NCBI GenBank assembly: GCA_030617005.1
Contig: JAUWWH010000022.1
Location: 1-8,187 of the forward strand
Reading direction: 5' to 3'
Origin: Candidatus Bathyarchaeota archaeon
GTDB lineage: Archaea; Thermoproteota; Bathyarchaeia; RBG-16-48-13; GCA-020355125
DNA length: 8,187 nt
The position numbers and the translations under genes were made by a program. Each line of letters opens with the position of its first letter. The first letter of the stretch is position 1. Shown here one piece after another: positions 6,220 through 8,187 of the stretch. The notes beneath the pieces are model-generated. The model saw nothing but the letters and a program-made list of their open reading frames with translations. It made no database searches and was not told where the DNA came from.

Positions 6220-7308
6220 ATGAAAAAATCTTACCAGACCTTCCTCATATGTCTTGTCTCATTAACAACCTCTTTGATGGTGGAGAGTTATGCCTATCCT
6301 AGTGGAGGAAATTATCCTCCGACTTTTACTAAACATGGAAGTTACTGGTATGATGAATGGAATATAAATAGGAACTTTTACGATGGTGAAGCTGGTTATT
6401 TACCTAACATGTTCTATGAAACTATCGGTATTTATTCTGACCTCGCCTACAGTTGGGGTCTTGAATTTAAACAACGTCATTCTAACAGGGTGGAGCTAGC
6501 TCAAACCATTCTACGATTTGTCCAACAATGGACAATTTACGGATATGATGAGGAAAATGTGTTTATGGATGGGGAAGCTCAAGTTGAATGGGCTTGGAAT
6601 GGAGATGAAATGGCTCACATGGTTCAGAATGTTATTAACAATGCTGGTGCTGTTACAGCTGATTGTGAAGATGTTGCTTTTTTCTCTGCGACATTGTATT
6701 ATGGAGCTGGTTTTGATGTTGCCATCGTGGATGCCCCAAGTCATTGTGCTTTACTAATCTGGTTTCCTGATTACCCAAACGCTAATATTTATTGGAGTAT
6801 TCAGGATGAAAGGGGATACGGTTGGATTTGGGTGGAAGCTACAGGGAAGCAAAACATGGTTGGTTGGACACCCCCTTCCTTCAATGATGGTGACTTTACA
6901 GCTTATCCTATTACGAAGGAGATTAATACCGTTTTTCTCTTTGAAGAGATTTCCTATTCTCCTTTAGAGCCTTCTCCAATGGAAACAGTTCAGGTTAATG
7001 CCAAAGTTGAGGTTTTCACCTCGCAGATAAAAAATGTTTACATCATCTATTCAGTGAATGGAGGCGAACAGCAGACTGTTACCATGGCTCCTAAAGGTCT
7101 TTCTTTTTATGAGGGAAACATTCCTGGACAAAAGAAGGGGTCTGACGTTGATTTCTTCATTCAAATCTTAGGGGTTGATGATGAAGCAGTTAACTCAGGT
7201 AGTTTCATCTATGAGGTGAAGGAAAGTATTTTCGGAGTCGAACCTATCCTCTTTTACATAGTGGGTGGAATTTTCTTTATAGTTGTTTTATTGCTAATTT
7301 TTTCATAA
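6220..7308 (+). CDS. Exported, membrane-anchored transglutaminase-like protein
   Basis: The 362-residue protein has an N-terminal signal peptide (KK, hydrophobic 7-20, likely cleavage near AYA at about 24-26), a transglutaminase-like core and a C-terminal transmembrane helix (about 342-361), so most of it should lie outside the cell. The catalytic triad is readable: Cys149 in TADCEDVAFF, His175 in DAPSHCALLIW, and Glu206 in WIWVEATGK in place of the more usual Asp, as in many archaeal relatives. Residues about 240-335 look like an Ig-like beta-sandwich (EEISYSPLEPSPMETVQVNA, then a repeated IYSVNGG/FYEG pattern typical of such domains). Related archaeal proteins are thought to be cysteine peptidases or crosslinking enzymes acting on cell-surface proteins; the substrate is unknown. 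It follows the four-helix membrane gene by 10 bp, with GAAGGT just upstream of the ATG. The anchor ends at the stop codon with no cytoplasmic tail, but see the in-frame tail after it. Confidence 0.88.
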   Translation: MKKSYQTFLICLVSLTTSLMVESYAYPSGGNYPPTFTKHGSYWYDEWNINRNFYDGEAGYLPNMFYETIGIYSDLAYSWGLEFKQRHSNRVELAQTILRFVQQWTIYGYDEENVFMDGEAQVEWAWNGDEMAHMVQNVINNAGAVTADCEDVAFFSATLYYGAGFDVAIVDAPSHCALLIWFPDYPNANIYWSIQDERGYGWIWVEATGKQNMVGWTPPSFNDGDFTAYPITKEINTVFLFEEISYSPLEPSPMETVQVNAKVEVFTSQIKNVYIIYSVNGGEQQTVTMAPKGLSFYEGNIPGQKKGSDVDFFIQILGVDDEAVNSGSFIYEVKESIFGVEPILFYIVGGIFFIVVLLLIFS

Positions 7309-7404
7309 GTTTTACTATGTTTCTGCAGGTCCTCTGATCTCGAGAGGATACTTAAAACTGAGTCTAGTAAGGATATTGCTATTGTAAACGCTGAGGAACT
7401 GTAA
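7309..7404 (+). pseudogene. In-frame soluble-looking tail after the transglutaminase stop
   Basis: In the same frame as the preceding gene, the 31 codons after its TAA (7306-7308) read VLLCFC, then RSSDLERILKTESSKDI, then AIVNAEEL and a TAA at 7402-7404. The tail begins hydrophobic, which would lengthen the membrane helix, and then becomes charged, as a cytoplasmic tail would. This could be a tail lost through a recent nonsense change, a read-through product, or chance. The next frame is also open for about 26 codons, so openness alone is not evidence; the argument is composition and position. There is no start codon of its own. Confidence 0.2.
7330..7348 (+). repeat. Short stem-loop just after the transglutaminase gene
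   Basis: TCCTCT (7330-7335) pairs with AGAGGA (7343-7348) around a 7-base loop, 21 bases beyond the stop. A U/C-rich run, TTTCTCTCTCTT, follows at about 7407-7418. Together they could mark the 3' end of the transcript. Evidence is weak, since archaeal terminators do not require a hairpin. Confidence 0.3.
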
Positions 7405-7708
7405 GGTTTCTCTCTCTTACCAAAACCATTTCATTCTTCTATGTAATTCCCTAGAAATTTAACGGCTCATAGTGTTTAAATGTTCAAAATGAAGTTCATA
7501 AATATGTAATGTTCGTTCAAATATTAACCTCATTCAAATTTTTGTTATTGTTTGTACACTCTACATAGTATACTGTAGATCTATACATGGGCCTTCTTAC
7601 AAGTCAGGTGAATTATATTCTTCCTTACGTTATACAAAGATACATGCTATTCATTTCTATAGAAATTGTCACCTTTGTAATTATCTGAAATCCATAATTG
7701 TTTATGTT
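7405..7708. other. AT-rich stretch without a recognisable gene
   Basis: No convincing coding sequence was found on either strand. The longest thing of note is an ATG-started frame at 7587-7688 of 33 hydrophobic codons (begins MGLLTSQVNYILPYV) with no ribosome binding site. AGTATACT at 7567-7574 is a small palindrome. No tRNA- or box C/D-like structure was recognised. Confidence 0.5.
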
Positions 7709-7859
7709 ATGGTTGACAATGCTCTTGTAGGTTTAATGTTTAAACTGCTTTTTATGCTTCAATTGAGGGAATACTTGCTTTAAAATTGAAGAATTTAATA
7801 TTGAAAGAAAAAATGATGTAATTACATGTTCAAGTTGTGGAAGAGTTTCACAGAGATAA
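7709..7859 (+). pseudogene. Decayed small zinc-ribbon gene
   Basis: From 7767 a frame reads GNTCFKIEEFNIERKNDVI, then TCSSCGRVSQR and a TAA at 7857-7859. The CSSCG knuckle and the preceding GNT-FKIEEF-IE pattern are characteristic of small archaeal zinc-ribbon proteins. Just upstream the same frame gives TGC TTC AAT TGA GGG, that is C-F-N-stop-G, so the TGA sits where the second Cys of a CxxCG knuckle would be; a shifted choice, C-F-L-C at 7746-7757, is also possible. A second frame upstream begins at ATG 7709 (MVDNALVGLMFK) and would join only by a frameshift near 7745. Two lesions make a pseudogene more likely than a working gene. Confidence 0.35.
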
Positions 7860-8187
7860 ACCATTACTGTATTATAATGTAGTTGTTAATCTGATATTTT
7901 AGAATAATTTGAAATAAAGCCAATTAATCTAGATTAAATAAGACAAAGGGTTACAACAATATTACATATTCTTCCTTACTCCTTATTATAACTACTAATC
8001 TTAGCAATGTTAATCATGGTTTCTTATCTGTTAAAAGATTGATTTTGTGTAGAGAAGAGAGTAGAGTTTGAGAAGAATATGCTTCTAAATTAATATGCTT
8101 AGGTCTTAGCATCCTTATAACATGTATTACTGTGTATTTTATTCGGTATTTTCCTAAATAAAAAACATTGTTAAATACAAAGTTAAA
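7860..8187. other. AT-rich stretch without a recognisable gene
   Basis: No gene is supported here. The stretch holds a perfect 14-bp palindrome at 7924-7937, a 9-base direct repeat (AATATGCTT at 8076-8084 and 8092-8100), and a small hairpin with arms ATGCT (8095-8099) and AGCAT (8108-8112). A 32-codon ATG-started frame on the - strand (8014-8112) lacks a ribosome binding site and is probably chance. The last bases may lead to the next gene's promoter outside the window. Confidence 0.5.
7924..7937. repeat. Perfect 14-bp palindrome
   Basis: TTAATCTAGATTAA is identical to its reverse complement over 14 bases, with no spacer. It lies in AT-rich noncoding sequence with no gene close by, so its role, if any, is unknown; it could be a protein-binding site or chance in AT-rich DNA. 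Confidence 0.5.

Noticed and set aside
6511..6757. Frames of 77 and 79 codons inside the transglutaminase-like gene
   Set aside because: They overlap the catalytic core of a well-supported gene in other frames and have no domain features.
7587..7688. A 33-codon hydrophobic frame on the + strand
   Set aside because: No Shine-Dalgarno, no neighbour logic and no motif; could be a small membrane peptide but nothing supports it beyond an open frame.
7812..7893. Box C/D-like RNA (ATGATG near 7813, CTGA near 7891)
   Set aside because: The boxes are about 75 bases apart, longer than typical archaeal box C/D RNAs, the C box is imperfect, and the region is better explained as zinc-ribbon remains.
8076..8100. 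Direct repeat AATATGCTT, two copies
   Set aside because: Only two short copies 7 bases apart in AT-rich DNA; not enough for a CRISPR, iteron array or origin.
8014..8112. A 32-codon ATG-started frame on the - strand
   Set aside because: Too short, no proper ribosome binding site, no recognisable motif; expected by chance in this length of sequence.

Overview
The window looks like a piece of an AT-rich archaeal chromosome. Several genes start with TTG or GTG, translation sites carry GGAGG/AAGGAG-type Shine-Dalgarno sequences, a TATA-like box sits in the one divergent intergenic region, and a stand-alone PRA-CH HisI is present. The HisB protein (GDNDHHKVEAAFK motif, IPSAKGAM terminus) reminds me of the TACK archaeal, Nitrososphaera/Bathyarchaeia-type sequences I know. 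The lineage is an inference from recalled protein style, not from a search.

Region 1 (1-4187, + strand) is a compact histidine biosynthesis operon: the 3' end of hisD, hisC, a HAD phosphatase, hisB, hisA and hisI. Starts and stops overlap at hisD/hisC, HAD/hisB and hisA/hisI, so the genes are almost certainly co-transcribed and translationally coupled. The HAD protein lies exactly where histidinol-phosphate phosphatase would be expected and is the best candidate for that step. It has all four HAD motifs but an unusually large (about 225-residue) insert between motifs I and II. hisG, hisE, hisH and hisF are not intact in the window. A 22-codon stretch just after hisI may be a vestige of hisE.

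Region 2 (4188-4924) holds a metallo-beta-lactamase-fold hydrolase on the + strand, with a TTG start. It converges on a gene on the - strand (4957-5637) that encodes a winged-helix plus PD-(D/E)XK nuclease-like protein. A hairpin with T-runs fills the 32-bp gap between them.

Region 3 (5638-7308): a 89-bp divergent intergenic region with a TATA-like box and stacked palindromes separates the nuclease-like gene from a two-gene + strand unit. That unit encodes a four-helix membrane protein resembling DUF350/UPF0719, followed 10 bp later by an exported, C-terminally membrane-anchored transglutaminase-like protein with an apparently intact Cys-His-Glu triad.

Region 4 (7309-8187) is about 880 bp without a convincing intact gene. 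It is very AT-rich and contains probable gene debris: an in-frame soluble-looking tail directly after the transglutaminase stop, a decayed zinc-ribbon reading frame with a frameshift and a TGA, and several short palindromes. No tRNA, rRNA, CRISPR array or insertion sequence was seen.
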